A stretch of DNA of 64,000 nt from Wurfbainia villosa. Lineage: Eukaryota > Streptophyta > Magnoliopsida > Zingiberales > Zingiberaceae. Below the pieces are notes generated by a model that searched no databases, was not told where the DNA came from, and worked only from the letters and a program-made list of their open reading frames with translations. Location of the stretch: the NCBI GenBank assembly GCA_025175895.1, contig CM045993.1:51154621-51218620 (forward strand). Direction: 5' to 3'. Made by a program: the position numbers and the translations under genes. Every line of letters starts with the position of its first letter. Within the stretch, counting starts at the first letter, position 1. Of this stretch, positions 22,008-32,909 are shown one piece after another.

Positions 22008-22483
22008 ATAAAAACCAAAGAGAATTCCAAGACTTGGTCTTGGATTAGTAATGCGGGAAATAATAGAAAAAAAACAGAAATAAATAAGGAGGATAAGAAT
22101 CTAACAAAAATTTGAAACTTACGACCTTCGATGTCCCCGAAAGGGTACTAAACGTTGGATTTTGGGGCTGGAAACAGCTTGTTACGGGGGTAAACCCCCT
22201 GGTAAGAAGTGTAGATCTTTCAGAGAGCTTCGATTTGGTGGGTAGATCGTTTCGTGAGTCCACTTGTAGCAAAAGTTATGCTCGTTTGATCGTGAGGTAC
22301 TCCGAAGGAGATTAGTACTTGCAAAAACACAACAAAAAACTATGTACCAAGACTTGGTCTTGGATTAGTAGTGCGGGAAACAAAAACCTAAGAAATATAC
22401 GAATCGAAATATACGAATCGAAAAATACGAAAATAAAACCAAAACGTGCTAGATTGGTGGTTTCACCAAATCTTAGCGCCCCC

Positions 22484-22495
22484 GCTCTGATACCA
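22484..22495 (-). promoter_or_regulatory. alpha-1 primer-binding site
   Basis: Reverse complement of TGGTATCAGAGC, 2 bp from the LTR boundary at 22498. The stretch 22008-22483 is leader without a gene. Confidence 0.92.
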
Positions 22496-22497
22496 AT

Positions 22498-23580
22498 TGT
22501 TGGATCGAGAAGCGTCGCTAGAGGGGGGGTGAATAGCGATCGTAAATCTTTTCTTTTTCGTTCGTTCGATACGCAAAGTAAGCACAGCGGAAAATAAATG
22601 AACACGTTTATTTTACTTGGTTCACAACCCAGCGGTTGCTACTCCAAGGCCCTATCGGTCCTAGACCGCGTACGGAGGGCAAAGCACTAAAACGTCTCCT
22701 CCTCGTTGGAGGTAGGAGACAACGATTACAAAAACCGAATATACGAGGATGAGGCAACAAGCCTACCTCACCTCGTTATGAAGATAAAAATACAGAATAT
22801 AATATCAAAAATATTACTTGAATCTGCTGCCGACGAAGAAGATCAAAACTTGGCGTCGCGTCGGCGTTATGACGGTGTTGAAGCGTAGGCGTTGTAGGAG
22901 CACTTGATGAATAATTGATGTGATTTGGAGATGAATCCTCCCCTCCTTTTATATACTTTAGCCTCTGAATTTGTCTCCTATTTCTTTGGAACGGATCATG
23001 AATTTTTCTAAATTTTTATCGCGAAGTGGCCGCGTCAAACGTTATCCGTTTTGACCTAGCGCAAAAGCTGAATCGTCGCCATCAGTCGACTGATGCCTCT
23101 CATCACCGATCGATGATACGATCGATGTGATCTCATCGATCGATAATAATGATCGCCAATGTCCTGATGATCGCCACCGCCACTTCCCTGCAGTAAAAGA
23201 TTAGCTCGGAAAATGATAAATACGACGGTTTCTAACCGTCCAATCTCGACCTAGACCTTCCACAGGAAGTCTTAGTCGAATCGTCGCCTACGGTCGTCCC
23301 CGTAAAGAGGACACGACCTTACAATCTCTCACTCACACGAGCTTACCTCGATAGTAGCTCTCACTTCCGGCCTTCCACTCGATTCCTTCGGCTCCCTCCG
23401 AATTCACTCAAGTGTCGCCCGACCACCACGGCTTCCTCCGGGTGTCGCTAGCCTTCAGCTCCAGCTTTAGTACTTTTCTGCACACTTGATTTAGCTCGTG
23501 AGATAACAATATAAACTTAACTTTGTGTCTTTGCCATAATCAAAACACAGGTTCGATTATCTAGTGCCCCTGCACCAACA
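22498..23580 (-). repeat. alpha-1 5' LTR
   Basis: 1083 bp, nearly identical to 18313-19380 apart from the patch 23092-23165. TATA box (minus) at 22946-22955. The 60-codon frame at 22706-22888 is the same sequence as 18521-18703 and is not considered a gene. Confidence 0.93.
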
Positions 23581-23585
23581 GATGG

Positions 23586-23819
23586 TAGACATCCTAGATA
23601 TTTTTAGACCAAGGGGGAGATTGTAAGATCTCATTGGGACATGAGACATTGACCTCCTTGGAGAGAAGACCTTTTTGATGTTAGTCAAAAAGGGGGAGAA
23701 TGTTTGGGGAGAACATTTGGTGAGTATTTACCAATTTGGGATAATTGGTAAGGGATTTGAGTTAGTGTTCTAACTCATGATTTGATTTGGTTTTTGTCAA
23801 ACATCAAAAAGGGGGAGAT
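23586..23819 (+). other. beta-1 3' non-coding tract, part after alpha-1, with polypurine tracts
   Basis: Three tracts of the form AAGGGGGAGA (near 23609, 23690 and 23806). The last one touches the 3' LTR and is the expected plus-strand primer. Confidence 0.85.
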
Positions 23820-25424
23820 TGTTGGTGCAATCGACCCAGGTCACGATTGACCAGACTCGAGTTTGACTCGAGTGATGTTTTGATGTTTGACAAAGGGATT
23901 TGACAAAATGGATTGACATTGATGTTGGACATTGATGTCAGTTAATATGTTGGGGAGATTGTTTATACAATCGACCCAGGTTATAATTGACTTTGATGGT
24001 TGACTAGGGTTGACCATGTGATTATGGGAAAGTCCAAGCATGGGTCTTGGCAAATGGAAAGTCCAACATGGGTTGGCAAAGGAAAAGTCCAACATGGGTT
24101 GGCAAGGAAAAGTCCAAGCATGGGTCTTGGCAATGTAAAAGTCCAAGCATGGGTCTTGGCAATGTAAAGTCTAACATTGGTTGGCAAGGAAAGTCCAACC
24201 ATGGTCTTGGCATGAAAAGTCCAACATGGGTTGGCAAGGGAAAGTCCAAGCTTGAGTCTTGGCATTTGAGAAGTCCAAGGGTTTGATATTGGCAGCGTAA
24301 AGTCCAAGCGGGAGTCTTGGCAGCATAAGTCCAATGGTTGGCGGCGTAGAGTCCAAGCGGAGTCTTGGCGGCGTAAGTCCAATGTGCCTTGGCGGTGTAG
24401 ACACCGTTAGCATGACATAGCCGATGGAAGCACCTGGAAGCTAGCGCGATGGATGAACAAGTCATGGATGACTTGGAGGGATCCGAGAGGCGTGAGGCTG
24501 ATGGAGGTGGCTAGAAGGCTTAGGTCTAGGCTAAGGGTGGTCTAGCAAGTATGGGGACACCATACTTGGGTTAAAACCTCATTCTTGAGGTTGGCAGTCG
24601 ACTGGCATTATGGCCGGTTCGACTGCCGTAAGTCGACTTGAGTTCGACTGTCAGGTTAGAGCTGGGATTGCTCGCAGCGATCGCTCATGGGAGCGATGAC
24701 CGCAAGGGATGGCAATGATCGCCGGTCAGTGTCGAGCATGAACGCTCCGTAGCCGATAGGCGCGATTACAGGCGTTAGCGATCGATCGCCAATGTTGGCG
24801 ATGATCGCCAAGAGATCCGTTGGAGTTTTTCCATCGTGGATCGATCCATTGTCTCACGACAAGATGGCATCATCGACCGTGACTTATGGCGATCGGCCCG
24901 ATAGCGTAAATCCACCGACGCAGGTTATAAAGGCAGCTCGGAATGAGGGTTTTGGCAGCGATTTCTTGGATGTTTTTGAGGCGATTTACTGCTGCAAATC
25001 AGGGTCTTCAACCACGATTCAAGCGATCAAAAAACAAGCGATCTAAAGAGTTTTTGTAAAGTGTTCTTTACTTCTCTTGTTGTATTTCCTATTATATTTG
25101 CTTGTTGTATTTAGATTATTGTTGTAATCTTATTGTAAGAGGTTTCTCCACCTCCGACTTGTGTCGAGAAGGAGTTATTTGATAGTGGTGTGTGTTTGGC
25201 ATCGCTAGGGCTCGTTTGAGCCCAATCCGTGGAGTAGGAACCGTTACGGTTCCGAACCACGTTATATCATCGTGTTCGTGTGTGATTGTATTTCATGTAT
25301 TGCTTTTATTATTATTATTCCGCTGCGCTAACACGAATTGTAGACAAGCACGCGAACGATTTCCATCTACGTACGGGTCACACGCTATTCACCCCCCCCT
25401 CTAGCGGGCGTCTAATCCCCAACA
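23820..25424 (+). repeat. beta-1 3' LTR
   Basis: 1605 bp. Minisatellite 24028-24385, variable patch 24595-24915, TATA box 24926-24933. Ends CCCCAACA, followed by the duplication GATGA and resumed Copia-2 gag. Confidence 0.93.
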
Positions 25425-25429
25425 GATGA

Positions 25430-26162
25430 GATAGCGCGGTGTTACATTTTGGCATCTATGTCAAATGTACTGTAACATCAGCATCAAGCCATGCCCATTG
25501 CTTATGATATGATGCTCAATCTCAAGGAGCTTTTCGGACACCAGAATCAGGCTACGAGGCAAGAGGCCATGAGAAACTTGATGACGACCACCATGGTCGA
25601 GGGAACACACGTGAGGGATCATGTTCTCAAGATGATGGCTCATTTGAATGAGCTGGAGGTCCTAGGAGCTGAGATCGATGGGGAAACCCAAGTCGATATC
25701 ATACTGCAGTATCTACCTTGGAGTTTTGAGCAGTTTCGCCTGAACTACAACATGAACAAGAGGTTGTATTCGTTGGCGGAACTTCTGACAGAACTCTAGG
25801 CGGTAGAGGGACTATTTCGTCAGAGTGCTCAGGCGCATGCCATGGTGACCCAGAAGGTTTCTACTTCTAAGCCGAAAGGCAAGAAGAAGAAGAAACAAAC
25901 CAGGGCGAAGGCGATGGGAGGTACTCAGGGAGGAGTGAAGAAGCCGAAAGGCAAGTGCTTCACTTGTAAGAAGACTGGACACTGGAAGAAGGACTGCCCC
26001 AACCGCAAGAACAAAGGTATATCTTTTGGTCTAGTCGTTGAAACATGTTTAGCGGTGTTATCTACCGGAACTTGGTGTGTAGATACAGGAGCCACTGATC
26101 ATGTCTGCAATACTTTGTAGGGGTTCCAAGAAACCAGACGACTGGCTGAAGGGGAGATTACC
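25430..26162 (+). pseudogene. gag: Copia-2 gag C-terminus, zinc knuckle and protease
   Basis: Continues gag in frame with MMLNLKELFGHQNQA and LPWSFEQFRLNYNMNKR. A TAG at 25797 replaces a CAG kept in Copia-1. Next come the lysine-rich stretch, an intact zinc knuckle CFTCKKTGHWKKDCP and the aspartic protease site WCVDTGATDH (DTG codons 26082-26090). A second in-frame TAG at 26118 separates protease from the downstream part. Without the two stops this would be a standard copia Gag-PR. Confidence 0.9.
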
Positions 26163-27431
26163 ATGTACTTGGGCGATGCCACGAAGGTGGCGGCTATTGC
26201 AGTGGGAGATGTTCATTTATCTTTTGAGAAAAATAAACTTTTGGTTCTTAAGAATTGCCTTTATGTACCCTTATTTAGAAAGAATTTAATTTCGATTTCT
26301 AAATTGTTTATGGATGGAAATTCTATTTCTTTTAATGACAGAGTTGTTATAAGAAAGAATAAGGACATTATCTGTTCGGGTGCATTGATAGGAAATTTGT
26401 ACACACTTGAACCAAAACCTCCCACAATGCAAATTGAAGTTAATAACTCATCTTCTAATTCCAATAAAAGAAAAGAACCTTCAAAGATGAACCAAACATA
26501 TTTTTGTCATCATAGGCTTGGTCACATTAACCTAAGCAGAATTCAAAGGTTAATAGCTGATGGACCTTTGGGTTCATTAGTGGTGGAAGATCTCTCAACC
26601 TGTGAATCATGCTTGGAGGGTAAGATGACCAAGAGGCCTTTTAAGGCCAAGGGGTATAGAGCGAAAGATGTGTTAGAATTGTTTGGTTCTGATTTGTGTG
26701 GTCCTATGTCTATTCAGGCTAGAGGTGGTTTTGAGTATTTCGTCTCTTTTATAGACGATTACTCAAGATATGGATACATTTATCTGATGTGCCGTAAGAC
26801 TGAATGCTTTGACAAGTTCAAAGAATTTAAGGCTGATGTGGAGAAACGTCTAGGTAAAAGTATCAAGACACTACGATCTGATCGTGGTGGTGAGTACCTC
26901 TTGGGAGAGTTTAGGAACTACTTATCAGAGGCTGGGATTCAATCCCAATTGACTGCACCTGGCACACCCCAGCAGAACGGTGTAGCAGAGCGAAGGAATA
27001 GGACTCTTATGAAGATGGTTAGATCAATGATGAGTTATTCTGAGTTTCCAGATTCGTTCTGGGGATATGCTCTAGATACGACGGTGTACATTCTGAACTT
27101 GGTTCCATCTAAATCAATGCCTTCTACTCCCTCAGAGTTGTGGACTGGGCGAAAGCCTAGTCTAAGACATATTCGGATATGGGGGAGTCCAGCACATGTG
27201 CTGAAGGCAGATACTGGAAAGTTGGAACCTCGTACAGAAGTATGCTTGTTCGTTGGCTATCCCAGGGGAACGAAGAGTGGATTGTTTTATAGTCCTAGAG
27301 ATCAGAGGGTGATCGTTAGCACGAACGCCAGATTTCTAGAGGGAGACTATGTGATGAACCACAAGCCCAAGAGTAAAATTCTTCTGGAGGAGTTAAAAGG
27401 GGAAGTCACTTCTTTAGTACCACCGGTATAA
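26163..27431 (+). CDS. pol: Copia-2 pol part 1: pre-integrase and integrase, open for 422 codons
   Basis: Longest intact coding stretch of the family. Residues about 115-170 hold the zinc-binding His/Cys domain (HHRLGHINL ... CESC). The integrase core follows with catalytic Asp in GSDLCGP, Asp in LRSDRGGEYL and Glu in NGVAERRNRT, then the RIWGSPAHV segment of the C-terminal domain. Integrase would join element cDNA to chromosomal DNA. The frame stops at TAA (27429), where Copia-1 has CAA (Gln). Start is a frame position only; in the living element this was part of one polyprotein. Confidence 0.88.
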   Translation: MYLGDATKVAAIAVGDVHLSFEKNKLLVLKNCLYVPLFRKNLISISKLFMDGNSISFNDRVVIRKNKDIICSGALIGNLYTLEPKPPTMQIEVNNSSSNSNKRKEPSKMNQTYFCHHRLGHINLSRIQRLIADGPLGSLVVEDLSTCESCLEGKMTKRPFKAKGYRAKDVLELFGSDLCGPMSIQARGGFEYFVSFIDDYSRYGYIYLMCRKTECFDKFKEFKADVEKRLGKSIKTLRSDRGGEYLLGEFRNYLSEAGIQSQLTAPGTPQQNGVAERRNRTLMKMVRSMMSYSEFPDSFWGYALDTTVYILNLVPSKSMPSTPSELWTGRKPSLRHIRIWGSPAHVLKADTGKLEPRTEVCLFVGYPRGTKSGLFYSPRDQRVIVSTNARFLEGDYVMNHKPKSKILLEELKGEVTSLVPPV

Positions 27432-27969
27432 GAGGATATACCACATGTCACTGCACCGCGTGTCACAGAGGATACACAGGTGATACCTCGTCGTAGTGGG
27501 AGGGTTGTGAGACAGCCTGAGAGATTCATGTTCTTGGGAGAATCTTTTGATTTGGTCCCTGGCGAACATGAACCTGATCCCTGGACATATGACGAGGCAA
27601 TCCAAGATAAAGATGCAGTATCTTGGCAAAGTGCAATGAATGCTGAGATTGAATCTATGGATTCAAATCAGGTCTGGGAGCTAGTAGAACCACCCGATGG
27701 TGTAAAAACCATTGGATGCAAGTGGATCTACAAGAGAAAGAGAGGGATAGATGGGAAGGTTGTGACCTTCAAAGCGAGGCTTGCTGCGAAGGGGTATACT
27801 CAGAAAGAGGGTATCGATTATGAGGAGACCTTTTCGCCGGTGGCCATGCTTATGTCTATCCGGATTCTCTTATGCATAGCAGCACATATGGATTATGAGG
27901 TATGGCAGATGGATGTCAAGACAGCTTTCCTTAATGGAAGTCTTGAGGAAAACATCTACATGAAGCAAC
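27432..27969 (+). pseudogene. pol: Copia-2 pol part 2: start of reverse transcriptase, cut by TRIM-2
   Basis: Same frame as part 1. It carries CKWIYKRKRGIDGKV, the region KARLAAKGYTQKEGIDY, TFSPVAM and MDVKTAFLNGSLEENIYM, that is, the fingers and first palm Asp (MDVKTAF) of copia reverse transcriptase. TRIM-2 follows after the codons for MKQ. It inserted with duplication GCAAC, and pol resumes at 28609. Confidence 0.9.
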
Positions 27970-28603
27970 TGTTAGTGCTTATAAGCTCCACATATCTCCA
28001 CAATGGCATGATATTGTCCACTTTGGGTCTAAGCCCTCATGGTTTTATTTTTGGGCTTTACCCAAAAGGCCTCATACCAATGGAGATATCTTTTTTCTTA
28101 TAAGCACATGATCTTTTCCATGTCTTACCAATGTGAGACTTTGATTGTATTCCCTATACTCCCAACAATCCCCCCCTCAAACGAAGGACCACATTGGGCC
28201 CCCCCTCAAGCCTATCCCTCCTCAAAGGATTTTCTCTGCTTGATGTCCGATCTTCAACCCACCAGGACTTCCTGCCAGTTGTTCGGTCCCCCCGACCCAA
28301 CTAGACTTCCTTCCTGATGTCTGGTTCTCTTGATCCGGACGTGGGAGCTCAACTTCCTTCGTTCGAGGTTCATGGCTTGACATGGACCATGGCTCTGATA
28401 CCAATTGTTAGTGCTTATAAGCTCCACATATCTCCACAATGGCATGATATTGTCCACTTTGGGTCTAAGCCCTCATGGTTTTATTTTTGGGCTTTACCCA
28501 AAAGGCCTCATACCAATGGAGATATCTTTTTTCTTATAAGCACATGATCTTTTCCATGTCTTACCAATGTGGGACTTTGATTGTATTCCCTATACTCCCA
28601 ACA
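27970..28603 (-). mobile_element. TRIM-2, young miniature LTR element
   Basis: 634 bp, LTRs 27970-28167 and 28406-28603, both 198 bp and differing at one position that I can see (GTGAGAC against GTGGGAC). Duplication GCAAC at 27965-27969 and 28604-28608. On the minus strand: primer site TGGTATCAGAGCC next to the right LTR, a 238-bp interior and a purine tract GAGGGGGGGATT next to the left LTR. No coding capacity. The LTR sequence resembles a TRIM lineage I recall as widespread in angiosperms; family name not assigned. Confidence 0.94.
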
Positions 28604-28608
28604 GCAAC

Positions 28609-29786
28609 CAGAGGGATTCATTGCTAAGGGCAAAGAGCATCTTGTATGTAAGCTTAATCGGTCCATTTATGGATTGAAACAAGCTTCGAGGTCTTCGAAC
28701 ATCCGGTTTGATGAGGTGATCCAGTCTTATGGATTTATTCAAAGTTCGGATGAGTCTTGTGTATACAAGAGATGTGACGGAAACGTAGTGGTATTTCTTG
28801 TACTATACGTAGATGACATTTTGTTGATTGACAACAATATCAAGGTGTTATCGGACGTAAGGGTATGGTTGTCCAAATAGTTTGATATGAAGGACTTGGG
28901 AGAGGTGGGACACATCCTTGGGATCAAGGTTATAAGGGATCGCAGGAAAAGGATGTTGTGCTTATCCCAAGCTTCATACATAGACACGATTATGGAGCGT
29001 TTTAGCATGCAGAACTCCAAGAAGGATTTTCTACCTTTCAGGCACGGAGTTCCTTTATCTAAGGAGATGTGTCCTAGATCATCTGAGGAGATAGAGGAGA
29101 TGAAGGTGGTTCCTTATGCTTCGACAGTAGGAAGCCTCATGTATGCGATGCTTTGTACGAGACTAGATATCTGCTTTGCCGTGGGCATGGTCAGCAGATA
29201 TCAGAGTAATCCAGGACAGGGACATTGGACTGCGGTAAAGCATATATTGAAGTACCTGAGAAGGACTAGGGATTATATCTTTGGTTTAATCGCGCACTAA
29301 TTACTCCCTGTGGGTTACACAGATTCTGACTTCCAATCTGATAGGGATAACAGTAAGTCTACCTCAGGTTTTGTGTTTACTTTGGGAGGTGGAGCTATTG
29401 TATGGAGGAGTGTCAAGTAGAAGTGCGTGGCGGACTCCACCATGGAAGCTGAGTATGTGGCGGCCTCTGAGGCGGCCAAAGAAGCTGTATGGCTCAGGAA
29501 CTTCCTGATGGACTTGGATGTGATTCCTAGTTTGCCCAGAACTATCACAATTTATTGTGATAATAGTGGTGTAGTTGCAAACTCGAAGGAACCACGAGCC
29601 CATAAGGCTAGTAAACACATAGAGCGCAAGTACCACCTGATACGAGAAATCGTAAAGAGAGGAGAAGTTGTTGTGGCCAAGATTGCATCAGAGGATAACC
29701 TGGCAGATCCTTTCACTAAGGCCCTTCCGGTGAGAGGTTTTGATAGGCATGTGGAGGGAATGGGGATCAGATGTATGACACTTTGA
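28609..29786 (+). pseudogene. pol: Copia-2 pol part 3: reverse transcriptase active site and RNase H
   Basis: Resumes with QPEGFIAKG in the original frame. It contains SIYGLKQASRS, the catalytic FLVLYVDDILL, the LGIKVIRDR region and ARNTP-like connection, then RNase H with GYTDSDFQSDRD, STMEAEYVAASEAAKEAVW, YCDNSG and the C-terminal ASKHIERKYHLIREI. In-frame stops lie at 28878 (TAG; CAG in Copia-1), 29298 (TAA) and 29418 (TAG). A small indel-rich patch lies at 29280-29310. The natural end is at 29786. Confidence 0.9.
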
Positions 29787-29819
29787 GGACAGCATAGTCT
29801 TTTAGTATAAGTGGGAGAT

Positions 29820-31750
29820 TGTAGGATGTATACTGAAAAGTCTATCTTTTGTGTAAACATCTTTATTTTGGAATAAGAATCACATGATCATTGTTTGCAT
29901 ATTTTTATAGTTATGCAATATTGTCTAATACTTTACATTGTAGATAATATGGTGTGTGGTGTCACATAGAAGATCATATTATCGGCCTCTTGAAAAGTAT
30001 AAGCAAAGGCTCACAACCAAGATGGCATTGGACAAACCATCGGAATGGTTGTAGTGTGATTTGGTATTGGTTTGTCTTGACCATAGAATCACACTAGTGC
30101 ACTTTGTGTGTTTTGAGCTGGACCGACTTAGAGGTGATTCGATTTATTGCTGACTACATAATCGAATCGGACCTCAGATATTATTTAGTACATGCTCTTA
30201 ATCCCGATATAATAACGGGCACATATACTTAGTAGTCATTTCTTTGATTTACCAATGGGCGAGATTTATAGATTAAATTGATAGGCTCGGTAAGTTGGGA
30301 TATGATATTATTTATATGGTGTGCCGTTGATTATAGGAGGAAACCGTGCCCTATATATTAGGATGATGATGTCCCCTTGAGGAGCTCATAAGGTTCATCA
30401 TGTAAACCCTGCAGGTGGACTTGGTCCGACATGATGAAAAGGTTGAGTGGTACTACTCAAGGAGTTAGATGTTGATTAATTAATGGTAAGTAAATTAATT
30501 AATCGACGGACATTCGAGATCTTAAACACGGGAAGAAAATGTACAAATAATATATGGAGCCCATATTATCATATGGGGGTTGGTGAGGTAGATCAATGAT
30601 GAACCTTTAGTGGATTGGATCATCATTAGTGGATCGGATATTATGTGGGCTTGATCCATGGGTGGCCAAGACCCAACTCCTCCTCATGGTCCCTAATGTA
30701 GCCTATTAACACCTCATGATGCTTAGATCAAATGGATAGAAACAAAAGTTTAAGATCCATTGGTAGAGATTAAATCTCTAAGATCCGACGGTTGAGATTA
30801 AATCTATAGATCCGACGGTTGAGATTAAATCCCTAGAACCAATGGAGGAGATTAATTCATGACTTATCCCTAACTCTATAAAAGGGTGTCAAGGGGTTGG
30901 CGTGAACTACATTGAAGAGAGCAAGGCTTGGGCGGCAAGAGAAGGGAATCCTAGTTGAGATAGGATTAGGATTAGGGTTAGGGTTTGGAGGCTAGGGCGG
31001 CACCAAATAAGGCAAGGTTTCCTTTCTTCTTCCTTGTCTTGTGGCCAACGTCCAGCAAGTTTCTAGGCCCTTCCCAGCCCTTGGCCAGCGCCCAAAAGCT
31101 CCCTTCTCCTTCTCCTTAGGTGGTGGAAACAAGATATAGGGCTTCCCTTGGTGTCTTGGTTGTTTTCCACCATCTTCTCCTTCATCTAGTTGGCTGCCGG
31201 CAAGGAAAGCTTTGGTTCCTTGTTGGTTGTTTCTAGTGAGGAGAAAAACCTTGTTTCTATTCTTCCTCTTGCTTTGGAAGAGCAAGGAAGGAAGATTTAC
31301 GATCTAGGAGCTTCGACTTTTGGTAGATCGCCGCCCACACGACGTCCAAAAGGAGGAAGGGCATACATTAGAAGATTGAGAGGTATACCTATTCTACTTT
31401 CTCTTTTTGTTTATTGCTTGTTTTTGTTTTTCAATTATAAGCATGTTATAAATCTGTAAATGGCTAAATAATACTTGGAACCCGAGCATAAACACAAAAA
31501 CCGACGATCCGGACATCGTCTATTCCGCGGCTACTCATAGAATAGTGGATGGTCGCTTGAACAACTAGTTTGTTCAAGTGACCTCTCTAAACGAATAGCA
31601 CGACGATGACTTGGTGGTTTAGGCAATCCCTTTTGTCTAGGATTACATTTTTTTAATCCGGGGACATCGAAGGGATCACCATGGACAAGCTACCGAGGTG
31701 AAGTGGGAAGCGAAGTTTCCCCTCACGGACTTGATAAGCAAAACCCTTCA
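29820..31750 (+). repeat. Copia-2 3' LTR
   Basis: 1931 bp, preceded by the polypurine tract GTGGGAGAT. Minisatellite 30753-30855, TATA 30877-30884, telo-box-like stretch near 30960-30980, U5 hairpin 31551-31583. Ends TTCA before the duplicated AACGG. Confidence 0.94.
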
Positions 31751-31755
31751 AACGG

Positions 31756-32270
31756 TGTCTACACCGCCAAGGCACATTGGACTTACTCCGCCAAGACTCC
31801 GCTTGGACTTTACGCCGCTAACCATTGGACTTATGCTGCCAAGACTCCACCTTTGGACTTCTCAAATTCCAAGACTCAAGCTTGGACTTTCCCTTGCCAA
31901 CCCATGTTGGACTTTCCATGCCAAGACCCATGCTTGGACTTCCCTTGTGGCAAGTACTCAAGACTTGGACTTTCCCAAATGCCAAGTGTCCCACTTGGAC
32001 TTTCCATGCCAAGTACCCATGACTTGGACTTTACCTTGCCATGACCCATGCTTGGACTTTCCCATAATCACATAGTCAACCCTAGTCAACCATCAAAGTC
32101 TCCCTCGACTCAAACTCGAGTCTGGTCAATTATAACTTGGGTCGATTGTATAAATAATCTCCCCAAAACATTAACCGACATCAATGTCAAACCACTTTGT
32201 CAAACATCAAAATATCACTCGAGTCAAACTCGAGTCTGGTCAATCGTGACCTAGGCCGATTGCACCAACA
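31756..32270 (-). mobile_element. beta-family solo LTR, right fragment
   Basis: Continues 9053-10075 after Copia-2. It is made mostly of the AAGTCCAAG-type minisatellite on the minus strand (31766-32065) and the LTR start (GCACCAACA at 32262-32270). Followed by CTTTT and the rest of TRIM-1. Confidence 0.9.
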
Positions 32271-32275
32271 CTTTT

Positions 32276-32833
32276 CCATGTCTTACCAATGTGAGACTTT
32301 GATTGTATTCCCAATACTCCAACAATCCCCCCTCAAACGAAGGACCACATTGACCCCCCTTAAGCCTATCTGTCCTCGAAGGATATCTTCTGCTTGATGT
32401 CCGATCCTCAACCCACTAGGACTTTCTGCCAACTATCTGGTCCTCCTGACCTAGCTTGACTTCCTGCCAGTTGTCCAGCACTTCTGGCCCAACTAGACTT
32501 CCTTCCAGTTGTTTGGTCCTCCCAACCCAACTGGACTTCCTGCCTAGTGTCTGGTTCTCTTGATCCGGACATGGGACCTCAACTTCCTTCATTCGAGGTT
32601 CATGGTTTGACATGGACCATGACTCTGATACCAATTGTTAGTGCCTATAAGATCTACATATCTCCACAATGGTATGATATTGTCCACTTTGGACCCAAGC
32701 CCTCATGGTTTTGTTTTTGGGCTTTACCCAAAAGGCCTCATACCAATGGAGATATTTTTTCATCTTATAAGCACATGATCTTTTCCATGTCTTACCAATG
32801 TGAGACTTTGATTGTATTCCCAATACTCCAACA
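32276..32833 (-). mobile_element. TRIM-1, right fragment
   Basis: Remaining 49 bp of LTR 1 (to 32324), interior 32325-32635 with four or five tandem units around CTTCCTGCCAGTTGTC, primer site (reverse complement of TGGTATCAGAGTC at 32621-32633), and LTR 2 (32636-32833). Confidence 0.9.
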
Positions 32834-32838
32834 AACGA

Positions 32839-32909
32839 TATAAGCTTAACTTTATGTCTTTGCCATAATCAAAACATAGGTTCGATTATCTGGTGCCCCT
32901 GCACCAACA
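32839..32909 (-). repeat. alpha-2 LTR, terminal 71 bp
   Basis: Completes the LTR at 7881-8903. It ends GCACCAACA like alpha-1. The next five bases (AACCT, 32910-32914) are the expected target duplication. Confidence 0.88.

Larger units (their letters stand above)
18313..23580 (-). mobile_element. TR-GAG alpha-1, complete non-autonomous LTR element
   Basis: 5268 bp, inserted in beta-1 with a perfect duplication GATGG (18308-18312 and 23581-23585). LTRs at 18313-19380 (1068 bp) and 22498-23580 (1083 bp) are nearly identical except for one patch. In minus-strand order: LTR, primer site (22484-22495), gag pieces (22007 down to 20489), a structured region (20374-20208), several polypurine tracts, LTR. 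No pol domains. Confidence 0.94.
13271..25424 (+). mobile_element. TR-GAG beta-1, complete non-autonomous LTR element containing alpha-1
   Basis: LTRs 13271-14884 (1614 bp) and 23820-25424 (1605 bp), with a perfect duplication GATGA on both sides. The interior without alpha-1 is about 3.66 kb and encodes only a Gag-like protein (14953-16683) ending at a WVPK motif. No protease, integrase, reverse transcriptase or RNase H is seen. It ends in the polypurine tract AAAAAGGGGGAGAT. It needs proteins from another copia element to move. Confidence 0.94.
10076..31750 (+). mobile_element. Copia-2, full-length long-LTR Ty1/copia retrotransposon with two nested insertions
   Basis: Both LTRs are 1931 bp (10076-12006, 29820-31750) and a few percent diverged. 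Without beta-1 and TRIM-2 the element is about 8.9 kb. Gag and pol lie in one frame, interrupted only by beta-1, TRIM-2 and six in-frame stop codons. It is inserted in the beta solo LTR with a 5-bp duplication. It is the best-preserved coding region of its family here. Confidence 0.95.

Noticed and set aside
27970..28603. Cassandra-type TRIM with 5S rRNA promoter
   Set aside because: No 5S rRNA-like internal control region could be found in the 198-bp LTRs.
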